From contig JACGCK010000051.1 in the NCBI GenBank assembly GCA_014925825.1, positions 124,001 to 188,000 on the forward strand: a DNA stretch of 64,000 bases. The letters are read 5' to 3'. A model generated the notes under the pieces. That model was not told the origin of the DNA, searched no databases, and was given only the letters and a program-made list of their open reading frames with translations. The position numbers and the translations under genes are program-made. Below, piece after piece: positions 24,101-36,192 of the stretch; within the stretch, counting starts at the first letter, position 1, and every line of letters starts with the position of its first letter. Source of the stretch: Pholiota molesta. Taxonomy: Eukaryota > Basidiomycota > Agaricomycetes > Agaricales > Strophariaceae.

Positions 24101-27055
24101 CTTATCTTGATGCTGATATGTCGACTAATGGCAGGGTCTCTGCTGCTCTTCATGTTATCATATTCCTCGAGTTTTACAAGAGAAAGTTTTTGGATGCGAA
24201 TGCTTAGCCTCGCCAAGGCAATAATTGTTGCGAGATTGGCTACACGTGTATTGTCTCCGTTAATCGCCATTGCTTTCAAATGGATAGTCATTGGACGATA
24301 TCAACCGGGACTTCATCAAATGTAAGTTTTTTCCAAAAAAAAAATTACGCGCTCCTTCCGTAAACTAAGCATGCTATTAGGTGGTCAATGTACTATCTAC
24401 GATGGTGGATCGTCAACCAAAGCCTAAGGTATCTATTCCCCGATATGAACACAATCCCCTTTCTCTAACACGCAGGTTCGTCAAAGGATATCAGGACGCG
24501 GGATATTTTCCCTTCACCCGTCCTTGATCATCCTCTACTACCGTCTACTCGGAGCTAAAATTGGTCAGGGCGTCTACATTGACGAGAAGACGACACTATA
24601 CGAATGCGATCTTCTGACTTTGAAAGATGGCTGTCGGATAGACACTGCGACTCTGCGTGGCTTTACTGTGGAAAGAAACGGACACTTCCGACTCGCACCC
24701 ATAACAATCGGAGAAAAAAGCTTCGTAAATACATATACTTTCCTCTCTCCGGGATGTGATATTCCAAATGGCTCGGTGTATGGTCCCCATGCATCGTCGC
24801 ACGATAGTCCATCTCCCAAGTCTTACGCTGCTTATAACCGGACTTTACAAGGGAAGCCACGCATGGCGTTGGTACTGTTCGTCGCATGGCCATTGATCGT
24901 AATTACGATGGTCATTTCTTGTATGTCTTTTTTTCTCTCAAAGTATTTCGCTCACTGCAATTGATAGATATTCCTTGGATCCTTGCGATCTTTGGTATGG
25001 TCAGCGAGACGCAGGTACCCCATAGTGGGTTGAATACTCTAGAAGCTGTGATCTACTGGTTCGCTTCGCCAAGACGTATTCTTTATCACGCGTTATCGAG
25101 AGTTGTTCGTGCTCTCATCAGGCCATTGGTGCGAGTGGCTATCGGTATCTTAATCAAGCGAGCCTTTGGATTGAACTCTGAAGATAATGTTATTTCGACC
25201 TCACAGAAAATCCTACTTCGGAGATACATCAACGGGATCCTACTTTCCCAGGAAGCTTTGAAAGAGGCATTTTCTATCTTAGGGACCCATTACGAGGTGG
25301 TTTCGGTCAGTTTTTATTGTTTATTTGCAACAACATTTTGCAATCTACTTAAGCGCCCGAACTTTAGATTGTCTATCGAGCAATGGGTGCCAAAATTGGC
25401 CGGCATGTCTACTGGCCTGGCTCCGGGATTTACTGCCCCGATCCTGAATTGCTCGAAATCGGAGACAATGTTGTCTTTGGATCTCGCTCCTCCTTAATCA
25501 CTACCGATAGACTAGGATCCGGAAAGATCAAAATTGAGGATGGCGGTATGGCCTTCCTTTGGTATCATAACCGTATTATACTAATGTATTTCTAGCCATG
25601 ATAGCAGATCGGGTCGTCCTTTTACCTCGTACCCGTGTTGGAAGCCGTGCTGTCATGGGTTCTGGCGCGCTTGGGAAGCGTGGGGCCACATATGATGCTT
25701 ATTCTACTTGGATGGGAAATGGTCAGATCCCCTTATTCTCAGATGATGATGACGGAGTCGTTAACCAATCAATATTTCTAGAAAACGGAGGAGCAGTTTG
25801 CTTCAACAAGGGCACAAAAGAAGCTGAAAATACTGACACAATCACTCCTTTCGGCAAAGCATTTTACAAAAGAGAAGCTAACTACTTCGTTTTTCCATAT
25901 CCAATGGTCATCGCCGTAAGCGTTCTGGTCACCGCCATCTCTGCTATGTACTGGTCAATCAGCGCTGTAGCAGCAGCCCAGTTGCTGCGACATGCTCAGA
26001 TACATCTGCCTCAGTTTGGTTTCTTCGCTCCGCATTGGTTCCGCCTTGGGATCTTATATGGTCTAGTTGCGCTGTGCTTTACCCTCATCCTGGCAGCACA
26101 AGGAATCATTGCTATGTTGTGGGCTATTTTCACAAAATGGCTGATCGTTGGAAAACGACGTGCAGGGCGGTATGATTGGGATCAAAGCAGTTATTGTCAA
26201 CGATGGCAGCTTCATCTAGTGCTTTCGCGTCTCTTGTACAAGGGATATGGAAATGGGGGAGTACTAGGGACCTTCAACGGGTCTGCTTATATCGTTTGGT
26301 ATTTACGCGCCTTAGGAGCTCAAATTGGCGAAGGCTGCTCCATCTGGGCTGGGGGAAGATCAGGTTTGATGACGGAACCAGACCTAGTAGAGGTATGCAT
26401 TTTTTATATACTTCACCTTTAATCCGGAAGGTTGATGATAAATGTTACTAGCTCGGCGACGATGTCAATTTGGATGACTGCTCAGTCGTTGCACATCTCA
26501 ACTCTCGGGGAAGGTTTTCGTTGAATCGATTGAAAATTGGGAACGAGTAAGCTTTCATTTACCGCAACGGTTGCTTCATGATAAACTCCTTTCCAGGTGT
26601 GCGATGCGCTCTGGTTCGAGATTGTTGTCGGGTGCCTCAATGGAAGACAACAGTATGCTCTCCGAACATACGCTGTTGACTTCTGGAGATGTCGCAGATG
26701 CTGGCAAAGTATATGTCGGGTGGCCAGCGAAAGTAATACCAGATCTAACTCTGGATAACAACAAAAGCGATGCCGATTCGAAGTCTTCTGCAACCCTGAC
26801 GTGCCCAATGTGCTGTCGCTTCCCCAGGGACAGCACTATCAGTTCCTGCGGGCATCTATTTTGCCAAGAGTAAGCACAAACGTCTTTTTTGTACATGTCC
26901 CTATTCTAATGTTGTTTCTACTCGCAAGGTGCATCGCTCGATCGTTAACAGTGCGCAAGTTCTGTCCGATTTGCTTTGAACCCTGTACCAGGCCCCAATT
27001 GAGAAGAGTACATCTTTCATTTCACTTAGACAGTTCGCTCTCCAAATCGAAATAA
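21146..27055 (+). CDS. NRPS-like A-T-beta-helix enzyme with C-terminal RING
   Basis: Seventeen exons (21146-21911, 21965-22106, 22179-22361, 22415-22687, 22754-22867, 22921-23040, 23091-23156, 23216-24078, 24135-24321, 24381-24428, 24487-24920, 24968-25305, 25368-25545, 25596-26392, 26452-26546, 26597-26869, 26929-27055) sum to 5004 bp, 1667 residues; an inner ATG at 21200 is an alternative start. Order: adenylate-forming domain (HTSGTSGKKK loop, PLFHVGG, SYGMTE, WFDSGDMGYMDEDG, GRSKEIINKGGE, KNSAGKPLR), carrier domain (DSDFFLLGGNSLLLGKL, phosphopantetheine Ser), hydrophobic membrane helices interleaved with two left-handed beta-helix (hexapeptide) blocks ending in VYVGWPAK, then a C3HC4 RING at about 1604-1648 (CPMCC..SCGHLFCQEC..FCPIC). 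The A-T-membrane-beta-helix plan matches the NRPS terminal-domain family that includes epsilon-poly-lysine synthetase-like enzymes. The A4 segment lacks the Asp that binds alpha-amino groups, so the substrate may be another carboxylic acid. No condensation or thioesterase domain. Confidence 0.88.
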
Positions 27056-27795
27056 CCACATTTAGTACACATTTATTACCGATCTCATTCTACTTATAGA
27101 CGAATCAATGAATATACCCACATCCCTTGACATTTTTACAATTTTATTAATCGCTCCTTATCCTTACTATGCGTAGCATCTCATAAGTAATAGCTTGATG
27201 CCCACAATCCTTTACATTGACAATTTTCTAGAATTTTCCTTTCTAAATCGTAGTAGTAACTATGCCCCGTCTGTCAGCTATCGATATATCGGCCTTTGCG
27301 CCTGCTTGAGTTTCTGATCTTTAAACGCCCTTCTCCTAGGACTAGCGCAAACGAAAGCGGGATACCTCACTGCCCTCCTTTTGACCTCCAACATTGCCGC
27401 TTTGAGTGTGATATTGACAACGACAAGCGTCTGGCGTATGGGTACTACTGGTGTGCTCGACTCGATCGCGACTCCCATTACCTTGTATGCAATTTCGAAT
27501 ATCAATTGTCTATCCGATGTACTTACAATATTAATAGCCCTATAAAAAACTACGCCGCTGTAAGAATGTAGGATGGCAGATAGCAGAAATAACGTCGTAG
27601 CTCGAAAGCTTCTTCGCTTGTACACCTACACATCAATCATGGCTTGTTGGGTTGTACGAGCTGAGCAGCAAATACACAACAAGAGGAAAAAATGATCCAA
27701 AAAGCCGATTGATACACAGGGTAGGTATGATTAAAGTACGTCTCTAACTGCAATACTTGTCAATATACAACGCTCCAGTAGAAAACTGCAGCTCC
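27056..27795. other. Convergent 3' intergenic region
   Basis: AT-rich region between the ends of two convergent genes. A minus-strand frame at 27278-27625 has no recognisable content. Confidence 0.4.
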
Positions 27796-29969
27796 TTAGT
27801 CTATAATGTTCAATTCCCGTAAACGCGCCTTCGCGAATCTATCCTTATACGTATGCCAAATCCTGCATATCCACACCATAAATTCAGTATACCGAAGAAT
27901 GATCGAGGAGATACCAAGGGAAAAAAGAAAGAAAAAAAACAAGCGTACCTGGTGAGCTCCTCGATATACTGCTGCTGCACATGCATGACCTCGTCCAGCG
28001 TCGGTTTGGAGCTCTGTTCGACGTGGATCGGTTTTCCAACTGGGAGAAAGGTAATTATAAATCTCCCTTCGACTTGGCGTAGTGGCGGATGACGGAATGG
28101 TGACTTACTAACTGCCACAATCTGCCTGCGATATGGCATCAATCCAAGATTATCTATTTCATAAGGCAAGCATCGCGTCAGATTAACTTGAGTGGGAAAG
28201 CGACACTCGGTCAGAGGAATGAATTTTTTGACATACAATTCAGCAAGCCCCGTCCATGGAACAGGGGTAGCGTAAACCCAAACATCGACTGAAATTTTCG
28301 TTGAAGTGCGTACACCGTCGTTCCCCTTTCATTTGGCATCTGTTCATAGATCTATCGTCCAGAGAGATTGATATTTTAAGTCGAGAGAAGCAAACACGAG
28401 AAGGCATGTACTTACGTCATTTTCACCGAAAGAGAAAACCGGTACGAGATCAGCCCTATCCCACCAACGACGTCGACGAGTGAGTATGCGCGCATGTTTT
28501 GCTTTACGTGAGAGATAATGATATTACGCACCCGTTTTGGATAGCGAGCTTGATAAACCCCAGTCTATAACACAAACGCAAACAATGAGAACCTCAAGGT
28601 AGAATTCGCGCCAGACAGAACTTACCTCTTCCGCAGTGTCAAATCCGCCGTCCCCGGCCGCGCACTTAGACTCTCAGCTGCACCGCCCACGACAATCGTG
28701 ATCGCCGACCCGGCCCGCTTCAGGATATTCGAGCACGACGCCTTGCTCACGCTGCAGACCCCGTGCGCGAGGAGGATGTCGCGGTAGAACGGCATCTGGA
28801 AGTTGGTCGTGAGCGTCAGCAGATGCGGCTTGATCCCGGGGAACGCTTTGGAGAAGCCCGTGGCTGTTGGAAAGGAGGACTAAGGGTGAGTATATGCGCG
28901 TTGTTGGAGGCGAACAGGGACTGGCGAACCTTCTGTGGCAAATGTTGCTAATGCGCCCCTATACGCGATGAGAAACATAAATTTGACCGCGGTACTTACA
29001 GAATAGATGCTACATACATCCCGATGATCCCTGCAATGAGAATGTAAATCACCGCTGTATAAACATGGAACAATGTAACGCACCATGAGGGTGATACCCA
29101 AAAACATACGGTCTATCCGCGGGCAAATCGGCTTCCTACAAGGGTACGAGAAATGAGTTTCATGCACTTGACAACATTCTTCGCATAAGAATACCTTGAG
29201 GAATCTCGACAGCATAATAAGCCAATGTAAATGATGATGATGTGTGAGCACGACTCACGACGCAGGATAATATTCCGCAAAGTATCTCCAGAACCGACTT
29301 GATCTAGCCCAGGAGCTACTCCGCCCTCCTCGTTCGGGCGCCTTGTCTATCCAGCGTGCCCAGATATAATACACGAGCAAAAGTGGCCATAGCGGTGGGA
29401 TTGACCTGACGAAATAACGATATTAGTATGCAATCGTCTTGCGGGAATTTATGATGCAACAGCAACATCACAGCGCGTGTTGTGCGATGCACCTCGACCA
29501 AGCACACGGTATGCATCGACCCCGGTGCCGGCCCTGCACGCGCCAAACGTACAAAGGGGGAGGGCCACTTACAGTAACAACAGCCACGCACACGACGTGA
29601 TGACGATCATAACAGACCAGATTGCGACCGCGAGCATCTGAAATCTCCTCTTCCGCGGGATCTGCGCTGGGACGAAGCTGGAGGGAGGAAAAATAATCAG
29701 TCAGACCTGAGCGTTCGTAAGAAACACGCTCTTCCAGAATTCCGACATACGACGAGGAGAGATAACAATGCTAGAGATTTGACGTACTTGACATTCGCCT
29801 GGAGCACCGCAACTGGGTTAGACACATTCAGAGGGGTAGTCGCCAGCTTCGACAATGCATCCTTCAGCGTGGTCGCCGACAGCGTCCGAGTAATCCTCGC
29901 CTGCGTCTTCCCGCTCCCATTGCTGCTGCGCGTACTGTTATAGGACCCTGTTGATAACGTTGACATCAC
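27796..29969 (-). CDS. DGAT2: Diacylglycerol O-acyltransferase, type 2
   Basis: About 14 exons can be chained in frame. The order is: basic N-terminal region (start at 29969 or 29966), hydrophobic segment (MLAVAIWSVMIVITSCAWLL) with a second half-helix (PLWPLLLVYYIWARWIDKAP), then YVFGYHPHG with the family's HPHG catalytic motif, GFSKAFPGIKPHLLTLTTNF, PFYRDILLAHGVCSVSK, VVGGAAESLSARPGT, RLGFIKLAIQNGADLVPVFS, FGENDIYEQM, a GFTLPLFHGRG segment, VIGKPIHVEQ and the typical C-terminus YKDRFAKARLRELNIID. These mark DGAT2, which makes triacylglycerol from diacylglycerol and acyl-CoA in the ER and at lipid droplets. Three internal exons are tiny: 10 bp (29195-29204), 13 bp (29018-29030) and about 29 bp, yet restore the expected protein exactly. 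Stop TAA at 27798-27796. DGAT2 is a family name; no species-specific symbol is claimed. Confidence 0.92.
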
Positions 29970-31217
29970 TCAAGGATAGAGTTATGAGATGAAGCCTGTC
30001 AAACAGGATTATTTCGACTGCTGACGTTGGAAATGAGGATATTAATGGAAGGCTTCAAGCGCACAATCGAGGAGAAAAGCCACCGTATTCAGCAGGCGGG
30101 TGCTAGGGGCCTCTGAAGACCGAAGGCGGCAGTACACAGAGGGCACCGTGAGGAGGGCACTACCAACGCCGACGACAAGGATGTTGGAACGTTGAACGTT
30201 GAAGATGGAGCGATGCAGGGTAGAGCGCGCACAAGACTGATATCATTCGTACCACGTGAAATCGTCATCACTTCGTCCGGCATTCATTTTGCTCTTCTGC
30301 ATGCCATACACAGCGTACTACACCTTTGTAGCCTATGTCAACTCGTGTCGCTACGCACGCAGTACCTTTATTATCCACCTCGTAATCCTGACAATGACAC
30401 AGCTTTTCTACCAGTCAAAAGATCAGGCGGGCATGAATGGCTTGAAAGACGGCTACAGCTTGGCTACAGCTCAAATCAAGCTCAGATTCTCGGTCAAAGT
30501 CTCAAGTTGTTTGGTCGATACGAGGATTTCTTTCTATTGTGCTCGGTAGCTGGACATGACCGGTGACCTTCAGACTGTAACTTGCTCTTGCTTACGCATG
30601 TCCAGAATTCAGTTTTGAATCCGACTCACCCCGTCATCATGTGGCATACTTTACATTGCCAAACTATGTACGTATGTGTTTCCAAGTTGACCACATGAGC
30701 ATATTGATTCTTACCTTTTGTTCTTAGATTTGTGCTTCTCCTTCAACCGAATGATTGTACTGGTTGATGCATATCATTGTACGTACAGTTCGAGTCTCCC
30801 TCTAAATTCTGGAAGCATGAGGTCATTATTGACTACGGCAAAATACAGAATCTGTCAAACCTGAGAAGTTTGAACTACGCCGCAGTTCCTCAGCGACTCA
30901 CGAAAATCAATGATGCGGTGAAACATCGACGGTCCCATCAACCCTGGAGTTTGAGTGCTCCATAGAGCCACCAAACGTCTTCTGTCCAAGCGACGAAACC
31001 AACATAATCCATGGGAGCCTGGAGCTATAGGACCTTATAGGACTAGACGAATCCATTGTTACAATTGTTACAAATCGACATCTCTACGCCTACGAGAGAC
31101 TAAGGCCGGTAAGCATCCGTTCAACAGAAGATGCTTGCTGACTCAATATGCGAAAGCGATGCCTTATAATCTGGCTTAGAATTACCAGAATTCCCTATCT
31201 CCTCACCACGACAACAA
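29970..31217. other. Divergent intergenic region, nothing recognised
   Basis: About 1.2 kb upstream of both DGAT2 (leftward) and the monooxygenase (rightward). Small frames inside have no recognisable content. Confidence 0.4.
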
Positions 31218-33130
31218 ATGACTGACACAATGAACCCAACTCACTACACTCGGGCCGTGAAGCCTATTCACGAACCTAGACACCTCAAAGTAATCTGTAT
31301 CGGTGCGGGAGCGTCTGGTCTCATGCTGGCCTACAAACTGCAACGTTCTTTCGAGAATTTTGATCTCACCGTGTATGAAAAGAACGAAGATGTATCCGGA
31401 ACTTGGCTTGAAAATACATATCCCGGGTATGTTTCCAATTTTCCTGCCCAAACTTTTCCAATTGCTGATCACAACTCTCTCTAGCTGCGCCTGTGACATT
31501 CCTGCTAATGCTTATACCTACAGCTTCGAGCCCAATCCCAACTGGTCATCTGTATACGCCGGGTCGAAGGAGATAAGCCAATATTTTGTGTCCTTCTGCA
31601 AGAAATACCAGCTCCACAAATATATCAAACTCGCCCACCAGGTATCAAGCGCCACTTGGGACGACAAGAAGGGAATATGGGATGTCGAAATCACGAAATT
31701 GGCGGATGGCACGATCATTCATGATGCCTGCGATATCCTTATAAATGCAGGTGGCGTCTTGAATGCTTGGAAGTGGCCAGCAATCCCAGGACTTAAGGAC
31801 TTCAAGGGGACGCTTCTTCATACCGCTCGCTGGGATTCTTCCGTCGATCTTGAGGGGAAGAATGTTGGTTTGATAGGGAATGGGTACGTTCTTTCCCTCT
31901 GATCTTCTTCTGGAAGTTCCGTTAAGTTGATATCGGGTCTCTCAAAGATCTTCTGCAATTCAAGTTCTCCCGGCAATTCTTCCCAAAGTCAATAAAATCA
32001 CCACCTTCATTCGTAGACCGACATGGGTTTCCCCGGTCCAAGCAATAGAGAGCCGCAAATATTCGGACGAAGAGCGTCAAACGTTCAACACGGATCCTCA
32101 AGCTCATTTCAGCTATCGCCAACAGCTCGAGTCCGCGACCAACGGCTCATTCGCTCTGTTTCTAGCAGACTCCGACAGGCAAAAAGTAACTTTCGAGGTC
32201 ATGACGGCGATGATGAAAACGAAGTTGCAGAACGAAGCCCTGGAAAAGCATATCATTCCGACATGGCCTGTAGGTTGCCGAAGGCTGACCCCAGGAGTTA
32301 ATTATCTGGAGTCGCTGGGATCCAGCCGTGTCGAAGTTGTGTATGGTGAAATCGAAAAAGTCACCGAGAAAGGGTGTGTCTCCAGCAATGGCCAGGAATA
32401 CCCTTTGGATGTCTTGATCTGCGCAACGGGCTTCGACACCTCGTACCGACCTCGCTTCCCGTTAATCGGACCCAAGGGGCAGAGCCTGGCCGATGTCTGG
32501 GAAAATGAGCCAAAGTCATATCTTGGTATGGCCGCGCACGACTTCCCAAACTACTTTATGTTCTTGGGGCCTAATAGCCCAGTTGGCAACGGCCCCGTCT
32601 TGATTGCTATAGGTTAGTCCGCTCATTCAAAAACGAGGGCCATGCATTATAACTGCACATTTTCAAAATTTACAGAGGCACAAGCCGATTATATCCTCAA
32701 GATGATAAATCGTTGGCAAACGGAGAATGTCCATAGTTTCTCTCCCAAGGCGGAGGCCATCGAGGACTTCATCGCATTCAAAGACCAGTTCCTGAAAACG
32801 ACTGTCTGGGATCGTTGCCAATCTTGGTACAAATCCAACAGCACCTCCGGCAAGATCACAGCGCTCTGGCCTGGAAGCACGTTGCACTACCTGGAAGCGA
32901 TCGCCGAGCCCAGATACGAGGACTGGGATTTCAAGTACAATGGTAATCGGTTTGCTTTCTTGGGCAGTGGATTCTCGCAGGCGGAATCGGACGCAACGGC
33001 TGACTGGGCGTATTATGTGCGCAACGGAGATGATGGGCCGTACACGAGCCGGGTGAAGCAGATTAGGGTCACCTCCAAGTCCGGAACGGTTTCTCGTGAA
33101 GGCGCGAAGAGCGGTGCGGTCGTAATCTGA
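31218..33130 (+). CDS. Flavin monooxygenase, Baeyer-Villiger type
   Basis: Four exons (31218-31426, 31485-31883, 31948-32612, 32676-33130) total 1728 bp, 575 residues. An FAD-binding Rossmann motif opens the protein (VICIGAGASGLMLAYKL), followed by the Tyr-Pro-Gly / Cys-Asp-Ile-Pro segment seen in this class (NTYPGCACDIPA). The fingerprint FKGTLLHTARWD fits the FxGxxxHxxxW[PD] Baeyer-Villiger motif, and a second dinucleotide motif (VGLIGNGSSAIQ) binds NADPH. LICATGFDTSYRPRFP is the ATG motif of flavoprotein monooxygenases. It should insert an oxygen next to a ketone, or oxidise a heteroatom; the substrate is not readable. It sits beside DGAT2 but nothing suggests a biosynthetic cluster. Confidence 0.92.
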
Positions 33131-34180
33131 TAATTGTAGTGATGTTTTTTTATAATTTGTCTCTTCTGAGAGTCTGTCTGTTAATTCGGTTATAAAGAAC
33201 ATCGGCCCCTGAGTCACGCTGTGCCCACGGGACTGTAATTGCAGTATCGACAGAAGTATAGCTGCGACCTTCGAAAACGACGTTCAGGTCCTGCTGAGGT
33301 AAGCGGCCGTCACAAAAGGCCATCAGCTGCCATCAGCCAAGCGTTTTGTGCCGACGCGCGCCGCCCGTGTTAAGCGGCCAGGCCAAGGCAGCGCTCGCGC
33401 AACGCGCACTGCGCCGCTGATGCCCAATGCAATGGGCTATCAAGAGCGTTTTAATTTTCCGTGGAAACCACACTGCAGTGCAGGAGAGAAAAAAATGGAA
33501 TTTGAATAGAATTAGATGCTCATACATAAGAATCAAATTTATGGCTCGGAGGGCATGGTGGGGGGAACAGGGGAAATTTTTTTCGAAAATGAGGCGCATT
33601 TTTGCAAGGGGAGGCGCTCTCAAATGCCGCGCTTCAGCGCGAGGTGACGGGCGTAGCAGCCGAGCATTGGCCGACAAGCTAGCAGGTGATGGGAGGAGAG
33701 CACTAGTATTATTAGAAGAGCCGAAATGACATTCTCATACATTTCAAAAGTGAACGTCGTTTATCCGGGTCGTCTCAGCTGCGCAAATTGATCTGGCCAT
33801 TTCTAGCGCTGGGATTGGCTGCAGGAGCATCCAAAAAGACGTTCACTCCATCAAAACGACGTTTACGGTGGGAAAAAAGACGTTCAGAGGGTGACCAGTC
33901 ACCAGGTCGGGACCGGCCATGCCGCCGTGATGCGCACGGAATTTTCATGGTGCATCACGGAAAAAGACTGTTCTTAGGGCCCTAAGGCTTTTCCACCTAT
34001 GCAAAAACCTACCTAGAGGTGAATTGGGGCCTTTCTCTGGCCTCTCTAGTCTCAATTTTCTTGTATATATATACATTGCACACAATTCAGAATGAAAACA
34101 AAAAATTATATTCAATTCTGTCTAATGTATCAAGAGCTTTTTACTAAGTACATAAATGAAGGGGATGGTCAAAGAGGCGC
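33131..34180. other. Intergenic with recurring GACGTTC motif
   Basis: No supported gene. The heptamer GACGTTC or its complement occurs near 33275, 33748, 33837 and 33877, several times after an A-run; further copies lie beyond the next gene near 35398, 35427 and 35499. Confidence 0.35.
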
Positions 34181-34830
34181 GTTAACACCAGCGACGCTCT
34201 TCGCCGCGCAGGCGTCCGCTGGGAGCTTCCACTGCTTGGCACGCGCCGGTTTTGGTGAGATACGTCTCGAGCCCCCGGATCAACCACTCGCCTTCGCGCT
34301 GCACGTCCTGCACCAGCGGCATCTGCCTGAGCTCGGCGGCCTTCTGAACGCGCCACGCCGCCACGTCCTCCACGAGCGCGTGCGTCTCGTTCGCGATCAG
34401 GGCGTCCGGCTGGTCGAACCTCTTTTCGTGCCGCTCGACAATCCTGTTGCGCTTCGCCGCGATCGCGGCCGCCTGCTCCGCTTCCGTCAGGGACTCGATC
34501 TGGCTGGCGGCGGCGGCGGCGGATGTGGGTGTGTCCTGGGTGTTCGTGCTGGCATCGACGACGGCGGGCTGCGGCTTGTCGACGCCGAGGTCGGAACGCG
34601 TCGAGGTCGAGGTCGTCGCCCGCCGGCGGGCCCAAGAGCGACGCGGCCGCGACAGAGGCGGCGGCGCGCATCACCTCTGCGGATGCCGCAGGCGTCGCGG
34701 ACTTGGGCTGCTCAGCGGGCGCGGGCGCGGGCGCGTGTGTAGGTGTCCAGCGCCTCCGCGGCCGTGGGCTCTTCGACGACGACAACCTCCAGCGAGGCGG
34801 CGGGGTCGTCGAACATGAGTGCGGCCGAGG
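34181..34830 (-). pseudogene. Unrecognised alpha-helical protein, frameshifted
   Basis: Reading leftwards from an ATG near 34816, one frame gives FDDPAASLEVVVVEEPTAAE and stops in a GCGCCC repeat; a second frame continues with PAPAEQPKSATPAASAEVMR and SLLGPPAGDDLDLDAF; a third continues with DLGVDKPQPAVVDAS, then a clean stretch (QIESLTEAEQAAAIAAKRNR, IVERHEKRFDQPDALIANE, VEDVAAWRVQKAAELRQMP, GEWLIRGLETYLTKTG) to TAA at about 34182. The second switch is explained by one extra C (TTCCGACCTC for TTCGACCTC). The C-terminal 130 residues look like a charged helical domain. I do not recognise the family. Either a decayed gene or one with assembly indels in GC-rich repeats. Confidence 0.5.
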
Positions 34831-36183
34831 CGGAGAGGACGACCGCGGCGGGGCAAGGTGCATGAGGTGCAGGGCGCGGTGCACGCGTGGTTCGCCGGCG
34901 ACGCGCGTTTCGTCCGCCCAGCTGTCGTCCAGTCCACGTTGTCGCGAATTTGCTCAGTGTGGATCGACGAGGTCGTTGGCAGCTGGGCAGCCCTTGTTGG
35001 GGAGATGGCGGCAGCTGCAGCGCCATACCTGCGGCGCATCGTCAGCAACATAAATGGGTGGGGGAAATGAACGTACCTGGCTCTCACAAAGGGCGAGCCA
35101 CCGCCCTCCTCGCGGCCATTACTCCCATCCCCATCGTCTTCTATCGCTTCGGTGCGCGCGCGTGTGTGTCGTAGGGGGAACGGTCCACATCCCTCCAGCA
35201 GCGAGGTAGAGAGAGAGGAGCGCGGGGCGGCTGGCAAGGCGAGTTTGGTCGTCGCAGAGCAAGAGCCGCGCGTCATTTTTCCGGTGACTAACCGGGGAAC
35301 GGCAGGGAGCGGCACCACGGGCTGCGACGGCGTCCAGAGTCAACAAGCGTCCACTCTGTCACCTTCTCGCGCGCAACACCCGCGAAAAGCGTGACAAAGA
35401 CGTTCAGTCACATACACGTGATTCAGGGACGTTCACTGCCGCTCGGCAGCCATCACGGCCATCATTCCCCTGCCAAAACCTGCCGAAGCACGTGCCGCGA
35501 ACGTCGTTCTCCCGGAAGAAGCCCGACATAGTTAGGCTCGTCCCCATCCGGCTGCGCACACGTGAGAGACACGTGAGTTGTGAGAGTAAACTCGACAACA
35601 GGCGCAGCCGGCTGGGCTGTCTCGGGCCTGTTTTGGCGGAGCCCGCCAAATTCAGAGGAGGGGACTTCGTGAAAAAAACACCTTGGAGGTGAAAAAAAGT
35701 GTCAAAATTGGGTATACAAAAAGTGATTTATTTTGCATTTTGAGTCGATTAGAGTATACAAGTTTTTTTCGAGAACTACACTTTTAACTTCGTCGTCGTC
35801 GACAGGTCCGTGCGCGAGAAGCATACCGTCGAAGTTTTCGTCCACACAGTACTGAAAACACTTTCAAACTCATCTCAAGCATCAGTGGTATCTCATCAAT
35901 GGCAAGGAAAGGTAGTGGTATTGCTGAAATGCTTGTTATTATCATCCCAAAGCCTTTTTTTCTCAGCATTGTAGGGTATCACCAACGCCGACAGCATCAG
36001 TTGAAGTCAATTTCGAAAAAAATCGCATTTTTTCAAACCATTGCATTGAGTTCTACGAGTAAAAAGAACCATATTTTGTATACCCATTTTTGCGACTTTT
36101 TTTTGAGTTGTGGCCACTTTTTCGACGAAGTACCCATGTATGAATTGGCGGGGAAATCAACCATCACCCAAAATGGGCCCGAG
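34831..36183. other. Intergenic with a MITE-like inverted repeat
   Basis: GC-rich to about 35650 with no settled gene, then an AT-rich block (about 35685-36125) whose ends resemble each other in inverted orientation (AAAGTGTCAAAATTGGG.TATACAAAA at the left, complement of TTTTGTATACCCATTTTTGCGAC at the right). Confidence 0.4.
35685..36125. repeat. Candidate non-autonomous inverted-repeat element
   Basis: The left end (about 35690-35727) and the complement of the right end (about 36075-36112) share an A-run, a GTC-AAAA stretch and GGGTATACAAAA, roughly three quarters identical over 35-40 bp. The interior is AT-rich with no coding content. Target duplication not identified. Confidence 0.3.
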
Positions 36184-36192
36184 TCAGCCCAG
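36184..36192. repeat. Target-site duplication of element 1, left copy
   Basis: TCAGCCCAG, identical to 42212-42220. A tenth shared T could belong to the duplication or to the element end. Confidence 0.75.

Noticed and set aside
21146..33130. Secondary-metabolite cluster (NRPS-like, DGAT2, monooxygenase)
   Set aside because: DGAT2 and CDC48-type housekeeping genes are interspersed, no regulator or transporter is present, and gene orientation gives no shared control; adjacency alone is weak.
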